Notes: generated by a model from the sequence alone, not told the origin. Shown: positions 16,600 to 25,494, numbered from the stretch's first letter. The stretch is 64,000 nucleotides of DNA from Amarolinea sp964580725 (GCA_964580725.1 CAZOLV010000014.1:1-64000); one strand, 5' to 3'. A program made the numbers and translations.

Positions 16600-17385
16600 G
16601 ATGAGGTCGGGCGAGCTGGCGGGATCGAACGAAGAGCCGTCGAGGCCGCCGAAGCGGTGGATCTGATGAAAGCCGGCGCGGGTGAGTGCGCTCGTCAAGT
16701 CGGCGGCCAGCCAGGGGCGCTGGCGCGTGCTGTTGACCTGGCGCGACCAGGCGCCGTCGCGAAACTCGAAGAGGACGGTGTGAAAGGTGATGCCGTCGTC
16801 ATGGTAGTCGGCGAAACGCCATACCAGACGGTCGGCGACGCCGTTGGCGTCGAAGAAACGGGGCATCTTCTGCAGGCGCAGGTCATAGTTCAAGTTTTGC
16901 AGGATGAGCAGGCCGTCGGGGCGCAAGCGTCGCTGCATCTGCCGCAGGGCGTCGTCGAGGGCGGCTGCGGTGAGCAAGTGCGGCAGCGAGTTGCCCAAAC
17001 AGAGGACGGCGTCGAACTGCTGAGGGAGTGGGATCGTTTGATCGAGCTCGGCGAAGGCGCTGACGGTGAATGGCACAGTGACGTTGGCGGCGGCGGCGTT
17101 GCGACGGGCGTGAGCAATCATCGCCGGGCTGATGTCGGCGCCGGCGGTCTGCAGGCCCGCCTGCGTCAGGGCGATGGCGTGCCAACCGGTGCCACAGGCC
17201 ACATCGAGCACCGACAGTGGCTGCGCCGCCGGGCGATCGTCCTTGCGCACACTGTTGAGGGTGCGCAGTAAGAACGGCATTTCGTAGGCCAGTCGCTGCG
17301 GCCAATCGGTCATCACGTCGAACAGAGCGGCCAGGCGATCATAGAAGTCGGCGCTGGTGAGCGTTGCGATTGTATCTTGTTGCAT
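16573..17385 (-). CDS. SAM-dependent methyltransferase
   Basis: This is a 270-residue class I methyltransferase. Motif I is LDVACGTGWHAIAL, followed by the acidic GADISPAMIAHAR, and LCLGNSLPHL acts as motif IV. The substrate is unknown. The start at MQQDT has GGAGG 12 bases upstream; the longer frame crosses the cinA promoter region. Its last five residues (Y-H-L-N-K) and the TAG stop come from the terminal inverted repeat of MITE copy 2. Without the insertion the reading frame would end after I-T-T and a TGA. Confidence 0.82.
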   Translation of the reverse strand: MQQDTIATLTSADFYDRLAALFDVMTDWPQRLAYEMPFLLRTLNSVRKDDRPAAQPLSVLDVACGTGWHAIALTQAGLQTAGADISPAMIAHARRNAAAANVTVPFTVSAFAELDQTIPLPQQFDAVLCLGNSLPHLLTAAALDDALRQMQRRLRPDGLLILQNLNYDLRLQKMPRFFDANGVADRLVWRFADYHDDGITFHTVLFEFRDGAWSRQVNSTRQRPWLAADLTSALTRAGFHQIHRFGGLDGSSFDPASSPDLILTAYHLNK

Positions 17386-17466
17386 CGTCGTTGCGAACCT
17401 CCGAGGTTGCGGCCGGTGGCCGTTGCTGCACAGCATGGCGCAGACGGGGGGCGGTGTCAACGACTT

Positions 17467-17496
17467 TTGTCTCAAGGGCGCGGGCTGTGGTAAAAT
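17467..17496 (+). promoter_or_regulatory. Probable promoter of cinA
   Basis: TTGTCT (17467-17472) and TAAAAT (17491-17496) are 18 bp apart, with TGTGG just before the -10. The predicted transcript start is at or within a few bases of the cinA ATG, so the message may be almost leaderless. Confidence 0.5.
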
Positions 17497-17504
17497 TGCT
17501 CTCC

Positions 17505-18782
17505 ATGAAAGCTGAAATTGTTGCGATTGGGACCGAACTGCTTCTGGGTCAGATCGTGGATACGAACGCCGCGTATCTGGCGCAAGAGTTGGCCGGGATC
17601 GGCGTTGACCTCTTCTACAAGACGACTGTGGGCGACAACACTGAGCGCATTGCGGGCGTGATCCGCCAGGCGTGCGAACGCAGCGATGTGGTGATTACGA
17701 GCGGCGGCCTGGGGCCGACGGTAGATGACATGACGCGCGCGGCGGTGGCGCAGGCGACGGGGCGTGGGCTGCAGTTCTCGCCGGATGCGTGGGACGAAAT
17801 TCAGGCGCTGTTTCGCCGGTGGGGCCGTGCGCCGGACGAGAACAACCGCCGGCAGGCGCTGTTGCCGGCGGGCAGCAGGATGATTAGCAATCCGGTGGGC
17901 ACGGCGCCGGCCTTTATTTTAGAAACGGGGGCTTTGGAAACCGGGGCTTTGCAAACGAGGGCCAGCACGATCATCAGCCTGCCGGGCGTGCCGCGCGAGA
18001 TGAAGGTGTTGATGGAAGGCGCCGTGCTGCCCTATCTGCGCCAGCGCCTGGCCGCCGAACCGGCGATCATCCGCTCGCGCGTGCTGCGCACCTGCGGCAT
18101 CGGCGAAAGCAACGTGGACACCCTCATCGGCGATCTGGAGACGCTGACCAATCCCACGGTGGGGCTGTTGGCGCACCCGGGCCAGACCGATATTCGCATC
18201 ACGGCCAAAGCGCCCAATGGGACGGCCGCCGATGCGCTGATCACACCGATCGAGGCGGAAATTCGGCAGCGTCTGGGCGCTTTCATCTTCGGCGTGGGCA
18301 GCGAATCGCTTGAGGAGGTTGTGGCCTGTCTGCTGCTGCAACAGGCGCAAAGTCTGGCGCTCATCGAGTCCAACACGGGGGGCGCGCTGGCAGACCGGCT
18401 GCGCGCGACGCCCTGCGCCGCTTGCATTCAGGCGGCGGCGGCGGTCAATGATCTGACGGCGCTGTCCGCCTTGCTGCCAGAGCTGCCTGCCGATGGCGTC
18501 TGGCCGTCGGCGGAACTGACCCTGCACGCCGCACAGGCCTGGCGCCGGCGCAGCGGCGCTGCTGTGGCGCTGGTCATCATCGGCACGATGCAGCCGCAGG
18601 AAACGATGTACAGCGGCGAGCGCGGCGAGTCGTTCCTGGCGCTGGTGCGCACCGGCCGCGAGATCACCCGCCAACTGCCGATGGGCGGCGTCGGCGAAGT
18701 GACCGGACGTTGGATCGGCAACCGTGCGCTCGACCTGCTGCGGCGCGATCTGCTTGGTCTGCTCGCCGATCATGCCGTTTGA
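17505..18782 (+). CDS. cinA: CinA family protein with degenerate C-terminal amidase domain
   Basis: This is a 425-residue CinA. The N-terminal MoCF-like domain is well kept: MKAEIVAIGTELLLGQ, SGGLGPTVDDMTR, ISLPGVPREMK. The C-terminal NMN deamidase (PncC) domain normally has AESCTGG and a downstream GG-V-x-Y-x(4)-K segment. Here the Ser is kept in IESNTGG, but the Tyr/Lys segment is replaced by an Ala-rich stretch. The amidase is therefore probably inactive. The start was chosen at MKAEIV, the standard family start, 9 bases after the -10 element. Confidence 0.85.
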   Translation: MKAEIVAIGTELLLGQIVDTNAAYLAQELAGIGVDLFYKTTVGDNTERIAGVIRQACERSDVVITSGGLGPTVDDMTRAAVAQATGRGLQFSPDAWDEIQALFRRWGRAPDENNRRQALLPAGSRMISNPVGTAPAFILETGALETGALQTRASTIISLPGVPREMKVLMEGAVLPYLRQRLAAEPAIIRSRVLRTCGIGESNVDTLIGDLETLTNPTVGLLAHPGQTDIRITAKAPNGTAADALITPIEAEIRQRLGAFIFGVGSESLEEVVACLLLQQAQSLALIESNTGGALADRLRATPCAACIQAAAAVNDLTALSALLPELPADGVWPSAELTLHAAQAWRRRSGAAVALVIIGTMQPQETMYSGERGESFLALVRTGREITRQLPMGGVGEVTGRWIGNRALDLLRRDLLGLLADHAV

Positions 18783-18838
18783 CCAGGCAAGGCAGGGCAA
18801 GACAAGGCAAGGAAAGCAAAGAAGAGGAAAGGACTGAC

Positions 18839-19972
18839 ATGCCGTCTTCGCCAAACGTACCCCGCCCGCGCATCCGCCGTTCGCCTCCGCCGGCCCGGCG
18901 TCCCGCGGCGGCGTCAATCAAACATCTGCCGCCGGCGCCGCCGATCTATCTGCGGCGCTTCGGCTGGTTTCTGGCGCCGCTGCTCGTCCTGATCGGCTTC
19001 TTGATCGTTGTCGGCAGTGCGCGGATGCTGCTGATGACCGCTCCAGCCAGCGGCGCGACCAACTCGGAGCCAGCCGCACGCCAATTCCTGCACGCCACTG
19101 CCCATCTGACCAACACGCAGAATATCTTGATCCTCGGCTCCGATCAGCGCAGCCAGGACGCAATGTGGCGCACCGATGTCATCATGCTGGCGGCGATTGA
19201 TCGCACCGACGGACGGGCCGCTGTCGTTTCACTGCCCAGAGATCTGTACGTTGACATTCCCGGCTACGGCATGGGGCGCATCAACACGGCTGATTACATC
19301 GGCAGCGATCAGGGACGTTCGCTGCAGGCCGGATTGGAGATGCTGCACAAGATCATCGAGCGCGATCTGGGGGTGGAGATTGACAACTACGTGCGCATTG
19401 ATTTCGACGGCTTTCAGCAGATCATAGATGCGCTGGGCGGCGTCGAGGTCGAGGTGGATTGCCCGTTGCAAGACCCGTACCTGATGGAGGCGATCGGGGT
19501 CGAGCGCATCGAACCGGGTCGCCAGCTAATGGATGGCAAAACGGCGCTGGCCTATGTGCGCACGCGGCGGCAGGGCGGCGATTTCGACCGTGCACGCCGG
19601 CAACAACGCCTGCTCATGGCGGTGCGCAACCGCATCGTGGCGGGCAATCTAACGACACGTTTGCCGCAGTTGGCGCCGGCGGCCCTGCGCAGCGCCGAGA
19701 CCGACCTGAATCCGTTGGAAGTCGTTTCTCTGGCGCGCTGGGCGGTCGGTATGGATGTCGCCCAACTCAAGGGCTTCGTGATTGACGCCGATATGACCTC
19801 GTTCGAGACGCTGCCGTCGGGCGAGCAGATTTTGAGGCCCGACTGGACGTCCATTCATCAGGGCCTGGCGGGTCTTTTCGGCGCCGCCACCAAACCGCTG
19901 TTGGAAACGAACGATCGTTCGTGGTACTGTCCGGGCAGCGAAGATCTGCAAGGCCTGCCGCCAGGCCAATGA
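18839..19972 (+). CDS. LytR-CpsA-Psr (LCP) family protein 1
   Basis: This is a 377-residue, single-pass membrane protein (TM about residues 42-62) with an extracytoplasmic LCP domain. Signatures are NILILGSDQRS, RTDVIMLAAID, VSLPRDLYVDIPGYG, RINTAD and AYVRTRRQGGDFDRARRQQ. LCP enzymes transfer lipid-linked glycopolymers to the cell wall or other acceptors. The Arg/Asp residues for pyrophosphate binding are present. GAGGAAAGG precedes the start. The ATGA at its end couples it to the second LCP gene. Confidence 0.9.
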   Translation: MPSSPNVPRPRIRRSPPPARRPAAASIKHLPPAPPIYLRRFGWFLAPLLVLIGFLIVVGSARMLLMTAPASGATNSEPAARQFLHATAHLTNTQNILILGSDQRSQDAMWRTDVIMLAAIDRTDGRAAVVSLPRDLYVDIPGYGMGRINTADYIGSDQGRSLQAGLEMLHKIIERDLGVEIDNYVRIDFDGFQQIIDALGGVEVEVDCPLQDPYLMEAIGVERIEPGRQLMDGKTALAYVRTRRQGGDFDRARRQQRLLMAVRNRIVAGNLTTRLPQLAPAALRSAETDLNPLEVVSLARWAVGMDVAQLKGFVIDADMTSFETLPSGEQILRPDWTSIHQGLAGLFGAATKPLLETNDRSWYCPGSEDLQGLPPGQ

Positions 19973-21153
19973 CGATGCGAGAACTCCCTCCAGCACACCG
20001 CTCCCGCGTGACGCCCAGGCCGGCCAGCGCCCGCTGCGCACAAGCCGCGACGGGGCGATGTGCGCCGCGTCCCGCCGTGCGGTTGTTGGCGCTGTGCTGC
20101 CTCTTCCTGACATTGCTGACGAGTTGCGTGCAGCCGGTCGTGCCGACGGCCACCCCCGGCGCGGCGACCCGCGCGACGGGCCAACCGCAAACTGCCGTTA
20201 CCGGGACGCCCCCCGGCGCAACGGCCGTGGCGACGCCGACGCAGCCGGGGCCTGCCACGGCAACGCCGACACGGCCGCTGTTGCCAACCTTCACGCCGAC
20301 GCCAGGCGCCACCCCGCGCCCCTTGCAGCAGACAACCAACCTGCTCATTCTTGGCTCAGACCGGCGGGGCGGCAAGGGTACCGGTCGCACCGATGTCATC
20401 TTGCTGGCGGCGATTGATTTCACCCAGGGGCGGGCGGGCGTCATCAGCATCCCGCGCGATCTCTGGGTGCAGATTCCGGGCGTTGGGCGCCAGCGCATCA
20501 ACACGGCCGACGTGTACGGCGAACAGCAGCGGCCCGGCGGTGGCGTGGCGTTGGTCAAGCGCACGATTCAGGACAACCTGGGACTGCCGGTGGACAAGTA
20601 CGTGCGGGTTGATTTCGGCGGTTTCGAACGCATCGTGGATGCCCTGGGCGGCATCACGGTGACGATGGACTGCCCGATGCACGAGGTTTGGGACGACCCG
20701 GACGCGCCTGGCGGGGTCGTCGAACTCGACTACGAGCCGGGCGATCATTTTCTGGATGGTCAGCATGCCCTGTGGTATGTGCGCACCCGGCGTCGCGGCA
20801 ACGATCTTGATCGGGCGCGGCGCCAGCAGCGTGTGCTGCTTGGTCTCAAACAGCGCGCCGAAGAGACCAACCTGTTGGCCAAGACGCCAGAACTGTTCGA
20901 TGCGCTGCGCGATGCCGTAGACACCGATTTGACTCTGCTCGATGTGCTGGCGCTGGCGCGGCTTGGCGTCGGGTTGCGGCGTGAGGAGATTCATAGCCGC
21001 GTCTTTGACTTCGAGATGGCTCAGCCGTATACTACCCCTGGCGGCGCCGCTGTGCTCTTGCCGAACAAGCGGGCCATTCAAGAGGCGTTCGATCACATCT
21101 GGGATGCGCCCGACGTGATCGAGGCGACCAGGTATGAGCAGCGCTGTCCATGA
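19969..21153 (+). CDS. LCP family protein 2 (predicted lipoprotein)
   Basis: This is a 394-residue LCP protein. A lipobox-type N-terminus (LLALCCLFLTLLTSC) is followed by a Thr/Pro-rich linker to about residue 120. The LCP domain has LLILGSDRRGG, ISIPRDLWVQIPGVG, RINTADVYG and WYVRTRRRGNDLDRARRQQ. The start at 19969 overlaps the stop of LCP 1 by ATGA. It probably acts outside the membrane in glycopolymer attachment. A second ATG two codons downstream cannot be excluded. Confidence 0.88.
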   Translation: MTMRELPPAHRSRVTPRPASARCAQAATGRCAPRPAVRLLALCCLFLTLLTSCVQPVVPTATPGAATRATGQPQTAVTGTPPGATAVATPTQPGPATATPTRPLLPTFTPTPGATPRPLQQTTNLLILGSDRRGGKGTGRTDVILLAAIDFTQGRAGVISIPRDLWVQIPGVGRQRINTADVYGEQQRPGGGVALVKRTIQDNLGLPVDKYVRVDFGGFERIVDALGGITVTMDCPMHEVWDDPDAPGGVVELDYEPGDHFLDGQHALWYVRTRRRGNDLDRARRQQRVLLGLKQRAEETNLLAKTPELFDALRDAVDTDLTLLDVLALARLGVGLRREEIHSRVFDFEMAQPYTTPGGAAVLLPNKRAIQEAFDHIWDAPDVIEATRYEQRCP

Positions 21154-22667
21154 AACGCCAGGCCGGTCAGCGTCGTAACCTGTGCTGCTGGCTGTGCGTT
21201 TTGGTATGCGAGATAGAAGCGCCTGGCCCTCCGGCCCCCTCAGTTGGGGCGTGTGTGAGAGAGACGGTCACGACAGGCCCCCTTCGACAGGTTCAGGGGG
21301 CGGGGCGGTGCCTGACTCGATTTTTGTACGGAGTCGTTCGAAATTTGATCGCTTGGACCGAACAACGTTTACGTCACTGGGGGCAGCGTTGGCGCAAGGC
21401 AGCGCCGCGTAGCGCCCCGCTTTTCATTTCATGCGCACTGCCGATCGCGCTGCTGGCGGCTTTGATCGTCAGTTGTGCGCCCGGTTTTGGGCCGGAACCG
21501 ACCAGGAGCGCGCCAACGGCAACCGATACGCCGGCGCCCACCGCCGTCCCCACCGCGCTGCCCACCGATACGGCGACCGCTGCTCCCACGCACACGCCGA
21601 CCGCCGCTGCGACCAACACGCCGACGACTGCCCCAAGCGATACGCCCACGGTGACGCCCCGCGCCACGGTTGCGCCGTTGCCGGCGGCCACGGGTGCGGT
21701 CTCTCCCACCGCCGCAATCAGCGGCAGTGTTCCTGTGACCGATGATCTGCGGGTGCACTCGCTCGATGCGACGCTCAACATCCTTCTGCTCGGCTCCGAT
21801 CAGCGCCCCGGCGACGGCACCTGGCGTACCGATACCATCATGGTGGCGGCGGTAGATTGGAAGAACGAGCGCATCGGCCTGGTCAGCATTCCCCGCGATC
21901 TGTGGGTCAACATCGCTGGCTATGGCGATTCGCGCATCAACATGGCCGATTTCGTGGGTGAAAAGGAGATCAAATACCCTGGCGGCGGGTCGGCCCTGCT
22001 TGGACGCGTTATTTCGGAGACGCTGGGTATCCGCACGGATCGCTTTGCGCGCATGAATCTGCTGGCCTTCGAGCAGGCAATTGACACCATCGGCGGCGTC
22101 TCGGTGACGCTCGACTGCCCGCTGCGTGAGGCAACGCCCGACCCCAACAATCCTGATCAATTGCTCGAAGTCTATTTCGAGCCGGGGACGTATCATTTCG
22201 ATGGGCACGAGGCGCGCATGTACGCCTCGTACCGTTACTACACCGGCGATTGGGACCGCTCACGCCGCCAACAGCAGGTGCTCCTGGCCATTCGCCAACA
22301 GGCGTTGTCGTTCGACATCATTCCGAAGATCCCGGCGCTGTGGGCGACGTTCAGCAAGGCGATCCAGACCGATCTCAGCTTGCGCGAAATCTTCGACCTG
22401 ACGACGTTCGGTTTGCGCCTGGACATGAAGAACGTGCACGGCAAGGTGATTGACTATCGCCTGGTCACTCCCTACAAGACGCCGGGCGGCGCTCAAGTCC
22501 TGGTGCCAAAACGGGCCGAGATCGTCGCGGCGATCAACGGCATCTTCGATACACCGCCGATGGAAGAGACATCTGCCAGGCCGGCGGCCGGTTGCAAGAC
22601 GATCCAGCCGACGCCAACTGTTGTCATCACAGCGACGGCGACCATCACACCCTCTGTTCCAAACTGA
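21150..22667 (+). CDS. LCP family protein 3 (start uncertain)
   Basis: This is a 505-residue open frame with ATGA overlap to LCP 2. The LCP domain has NILLLGSDQRPGDGTWRTD, SIPRDLWVN, RINMADFVG and DWDRSRRQQQ. A lipobox-like LLAALIVSCAPG occurs at about residue 110, then a Thr/Pro linker. A signal that deep is unusual, and residues 1-65 include a stretch encoded by a dispersed repeat (21277-21302). The true start may therefore be a GTG or TTG downstream, around 21320-21350. Three LCP genes in a row suggest different polymers or acceptors. Confidence 0.85.
   Translation: MKRQAGQRRNLCCWLCVLVCEIEAPGPPAPSVGACVRETVTTGPLRQVQGAGRCLTRFLYGVVRNLIAWTEQRLRHWGQRWRKAAPRSAPLFISCALPIALLAALIVSCAPGFGPEPTRSAPTATDTPAPTAVPTALPTDTATAAPTHTPTAAATNTPTTAPSDTPTVTPRATVAPLPAATGAVSPTAAISGSVPVTDDLRVHSLDATLNILLLGSDQRPGDGTWRTDTIMVAAVDWKNERIGLVSIPRDLWVNIAGYGDSRINMADFVGEKEIKYPGGGSALLGRVISETLGIRTDRFARMNLLAFEQAIDTIGGVSVTLDCPLREATPDPNNPDQLLEVYFEPGTYHFDGHEARMYASYRYYTGDWDRSRRQQQVLLAIRQQALSFDIIPKIPALWATFSKAIQTDLSLREIFDLTTFGLRLDMKNVHGKVIDYRLVTPYKTPGGAQVLVPKRAEIVAAINGIFDTPPMEETSARPAAGCKTIQPTPTVVITATATITPSVPN
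21277..21302. repeat. Short inverted repeat of the CCCTTCGACAGGTTCAGGG type
   Basis: C-run and G-run arms (CCCCCT / AGGGGG) flank TCGACAGGTTC. Similar CCCTTCGACARGYTCAGGG words are common dispersed repeats in several environmental bacterial genomes (recalled, not searched). It lies inside the N-terminal part of the LCP 3 open frame. Confidence 0.4.
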
Positions 22668-22675
22668 GAACCTGC

Positions 22676-23128
22676 ATGATCTACTACGCGATTGCCACTC
22701 GCCCCACTTACCTGAGCCAGGCGGACGAAATCGTCGTGCGCTTGGGCGGAGGACGCCGGCCGCGTGCGGCGGTCAAGTCGCTGCAAGGGGATGCGCAGGC
22801 CTGTCTCGACAGCGGCGGGCGCCTGGTGCGCCTGCTGCTGCGCGACAGCAAAATCCTGCACCTGGGGCAGCGTTTCAGCGGCCTGCCGGTCGTGACGCAG
22901 CCGCCGCAGCCAACGCCGAGCGGTTTCATCGGCTACGATCTGGCGGCGCGTGTGGCGACCATCTTCCTCTTTCCCACGCCCGACGACGCCATTGCACAGC
23001 ATCTGGCGCGCAACGCCACCTTCGACTTCGACACGAACGAACACCTGCTAGCGGTGCGCCTGGCAGCCGCCGGTGAGAACAACCGGCGCGCTGCCGATCT
23101 CTACCGCTCGCTCGCCTTCCTGCGTTAG
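22676..23128 (+). CDS. Conserved hypothetical protein
   Basis: This is a 150-residue soluble protein starting MIYYAIATRPTYLSQADE, 8 bases after the LCP 3 stop, so it is probably cotranscribed. It has no signal or membrane segment and no motif I recognise. The C-terminal AAAGENNRRAADLYRSLAFLR may be a helix. The coding character is supported by codon-position GC bias like its neighbours and by tight spacing. The convergent EamA gene ends 22 bases further. Confidence 0.6.
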   Translation: MIYYAIATRPTYLSQADEIVVRLGGGRRPRAAVKSLQGDAQACLDSGGRLVRLLLRDSKILHLGQRFSGLPVVTQPPQPTPSGFIGYDLAARVATIFLFPTPDDAIAQHLARNATFDFDTNEHLLAVRLAAAGENNRRAADLYRSLAFLR

Positions 23129-23150
23129 CAGCGCAGCGAGGCCTCATCTT

Positions 23151-24014
23151 TCAGCGTGGGCGGTCTACCAGCAGCAGACTGCCCAGAACAAGGCTGCCGC
23201 CCAACATCTGCATGGCAGTCAGCGATTCGCCCAGCAGCAGATTCGCCGCGGTGACAGTGATGAGCGGTTCGACGACGCCGAGCAGCGCCAGTTGTGTACT
23301 TCCTACCCGTTTGATGGCGGCGAACATCGTCAAGCGGGCGATCACCGTGCCCAATAGACTGATGCCCAACACAGGCTGCCAGCCGGCCCAGGTTGTTGGC
23401 AGTGGGCTGCCACCAAGCAGCAGCCGCACACTGATCGCGATGAGCGCCATGAAGCTGATAACGTACAGGGCAACGGCCCGCGCCGCAATTGCGCGCAGCA
23501 CGAACTGGCCGATGACCAGGTGCAGCGCATAGGTGACGATGGCGAAGGCGACCAGCAGAAGTCCAAGCGCATCGCTGCGCTGTCCGCCCACCTCGACCAG
23601 CAGCGCCACTCCGAGCAGGGCAATGGCCAGGCGCGCCAGCCGCCGCATTGTCAGCGGTTCGCCGCGCAGACGCAGCAGCAGGATGACCACCGCCGGGTAG
23701 AGGTAGAAAATCAGAGTGGTCAGCGAGGCGTCGAGACGGGTCAGGCCCCAGTAGTAGCTGAGCTGCGCCGTGGCGTTGGCGGCGGCCATCAGCAGGCAGC
23801 CCCACAGGGCGCGGCGCGGAATCGGCAGTAAGGCGCGCCAGCGGGCGAGGAAGATCAGCCAGAGGATGAGCGCGGCGGTCGTCAGGCGCAGGGCGGTGAA
23901 GGTGTTTGGATCAAGCCCGGCGCGGTAGGCGAGCTTGGCGAAGATCGAGTTCAGGCCGAGCGCCACGCTGCCCATGAAGGCCAGGAAAAGCCCTCCATAG
24001 GCGTGATTACGCAT
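23151..24014 (-). CDS. EamA/DMT superfamily transporter
   Basis: This is a 287-residue membrane protein with about ten hydrophobic helices in two EamA halves (about residues 10-140 and 152-285). Typical features are GLNSIFAKLAYRAG near the N-terminus and LLGVVEPLITVTAANLLLGE in the second half. Substrates of the family are metabolites or amino acids, and none can be assigned here. Its start overlaps the upstream membrane-protein stop by 8 bases. Confidence 0.88.
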   Translation of the reverse strand: MRNHAYGGLFLAFMGSVALGLNSIFAKLAYRAGLDPNTFTALRLTTAALILWLIFLARWRALLPIPRRALWGCLLMAAANATAQLSYYWGLTRLDASLTTLIFYLYPAVVILLLRLRGEPLTMRRLARLAIALLGVALLVEVGGQRSDALGLLLVAFAIVTYALHLVIGQFVLRAIAARAVALYVISFMALIAISVRLLLGGSPLPTTWAGWQPVLGISLLGTVIARLTMFAAIKRVGSTQLALLGVVEPLITVTAANLLLGESLTAMQMLGGSLVLGSLLLVDRPR

Positions 24015-24684
24015 CGGAAGCTGTTTCGGCGCCGATGAGCAACGCCCCGCACAGCAGCAGGCCGCCGCCCAGCGGCAAGACCCAGCCGCCCCAACCCAGG
24101 CCCAGGGCGTGATGGTAGACCGTTTCGACGGCGGGACGCAGGCGCAGCCACTGCCAGAGGGGCAGGATCGTGGTCGCGGGCGCCAACAGCGCCAGCGCCA
24201 GCGCCAACACCCGACGCCAGCCCGGCCGCGTCTGCAAGTCGAGCCAGGGGGCGAGGAGCGCGACGCTCACGATGGCGATCAGCAGGACGATCTGCGGCCG
24301 GAACTCCGCCTGGCGAAAGGTGACCGGCGACCAGGCTGGAGGAAGCAGGGCCAGCGCACAGGGGATGGCGAGCAGCGCCAACAGCAGGCGTCCCCACGAC
24401 GGCAGACCGGGTTGGCTGAGAATGGCCAGCAGGCTCAGCCCCAGGCCGAGGCTGAAGAGGGGTAGATAGAAGTATTCCCGCGTGACCGGTAAAGCGCCGC
24501 TGCGCACGTCCGGTAGGAACTTGACATATTCTGCCAGATCGATCCCCAACAGCGCCAGGCCGGCGCTCGAGGCATTGACCCACGGTCCCCACACTGCGCC
24601 GGCCAGCCCGATCAACCCTGCGGCGACGAGCAGGCGGGCGCTCAGGCGGCGCAGTCCTGCTCGGCTCGATAGATGTGCGCTCAT
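24007..24684 (-). CDS. Hypothetical multi-pass membrane protein
   Basis: This 225-residue protein has about six hydrophobic segments separated by short loops; an extracytoplasmic loop at about 48-75 contains the only polar stretch of note. I recognise no family. It overlaps the EamA transporter gene by 8 bases and lies 9 bases after the thioesterase stop, so the three are likely one operon. Confidence 0.7.
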   Translation of the reverse strand: MSAHLSSRAGLRRLSARLLVAAGLIGLAGAVWGPWVNASSAGLALLGIDLAEYVKFLPDVRSGALPVTREYFYLPLFSLGLGLSLLAILSQPGLPSWGRLLLALLAIPCALALLPPAWSPVTFRQAEFRPQIVLLIAIVSVALLAPWLDLQTRPGWRRVLALALALLAPATTILPLWQWLRLRPAVETVYHHALGLGWGGWVLPLGGGLLLCGALLIGAETASDA

Positions 24685-24693
24685 GTTGACCTT

Positions 24694-25227
24694 CTACTGA
24701 GATCCATTGGTCGAATCGCTCGTCGAGGCGCTCGCCGAGCCATTGGTCAAGGTTGCTTTGTGGCGGCGGGCGCGCAACAACCGTTCTTGCTGGCGGGCGC
24801 GTCCGTCCTCGAACCGCTGTCTGTCCTGGTCGTTGGCAATGTGCAGCGGCGGCACGGCGGTGGGGCGGCGTTGGTCGTCCAGCGCCACGTAGACGACGAA
24901 GGCGGTGTTGGTCAGGGTGCGTGCGCCGGTCAGAATGCGTTCGGCGTAGACCGTGACCATCGTTTCGATGCTGGTACGACCGACGTAGGTGACGCAGGCC
25001 TCCAGGATGATCAAGTCGCCGACGAAGACGGGCGCATCGAAGGTGAGGGAGTCAATGGCGACGGTGACGCAGGGGCGGTGCGAGTGGCGCATGGCGGCCA
25101 GTGCGCCTGCCTCGTCCACCAGTTTCATGATCCAGCCGCCGTGCACGTTGCCTTGCGAATTGGCGTGTTCTGGCTGCATGAACATGTGCAATTGGGTTTG
25201 CGTTTCTTGCGCTGAGCGTGCATTCAT
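24694..25227 (-). CDS. Acyl-CoA thioesterase, hotdog fold (YciA/ACOT type)
   Basis: This is a 177-residue protein. The hotdog signature NSQGNVHGGWIMKLVDEAGALAA (quoted in part: HGGWIMKLVDEA) is at about residues 27-42, with the conserved catalytic Asp. The strand ILEACVTYVGRTSIE follows. The family hydrolyses acyl-CoA to free acid and CoA. The Ser/Thr-rich C-terminal tail is probably disordered. The start was set at MNARSAQ because the frame upstream consists of palindromic repeat sequence. Confidence 0.88.
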   Translation of the reverse strand: MNARSAQETQTQLHMFMQPEHANSQGNVHGGWIMKLVDEAGALAAMRHSHRPCVTVAIDSLTFDAPVFVGDLIILEACVTYVGRTSIETMVTVYAERILTGARTLTNTAFVVYVALDDQRRPTAVPPLHIANDQDRQRFEDGRARQQERLLRARRHKATLTNGSASASTSDSTNGSQ

Positions 25228-25250
25228 GACAAGTGGTCCTCTTGAAGTTA

Positions 25251-25494
25251 CAAACCTGACAGGTTTCGGGTTTCGCAAACCTGACAGGTTTTACAAACCT
25301 GTCAGGTTTTGGGTTTCGNNNNNNNNNNNNNNNNNNNNNNNNNNNNNNNNNNNNNNNNNNNNNNNNNNNNNNNNNNNNNNNNNNNNNNNNNNNNNNNNNN
25401 NNNNNNNNNNNNNNNNNNGGGTTTCGGGTTTCGCAAACCTGACAGGTTTTACAAACCTGTCAGGTTTTGGGTTTCGCAAACCTGACAGGTTTCG
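25251..25494. repeat. Tandem array of AAACCTGACAGGTTT palindromes, interrupted by the assembly gap
   Basis: At least three copies of the near-palindromic core AAACCTGNCAGGTTT stand on each side of the gap, joined by spacers such as TCGGGTTTCG and TTAC. The two sides mirror each other in order. The same core sits inside the MITE copies at 153-225 and 16511-16591. The array lies between the divergent end of the thioesterase operon and the GT4 stop codon (25498-25500). Confidence 0.9.
25319..25418. other. Scaffold gap of exactly 100 N
   Basis: The run is 100 N, a conventional unknown-size gap. It falls inside the palindrome array, so the array is probably longer than shown. Confidence 0.98.
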
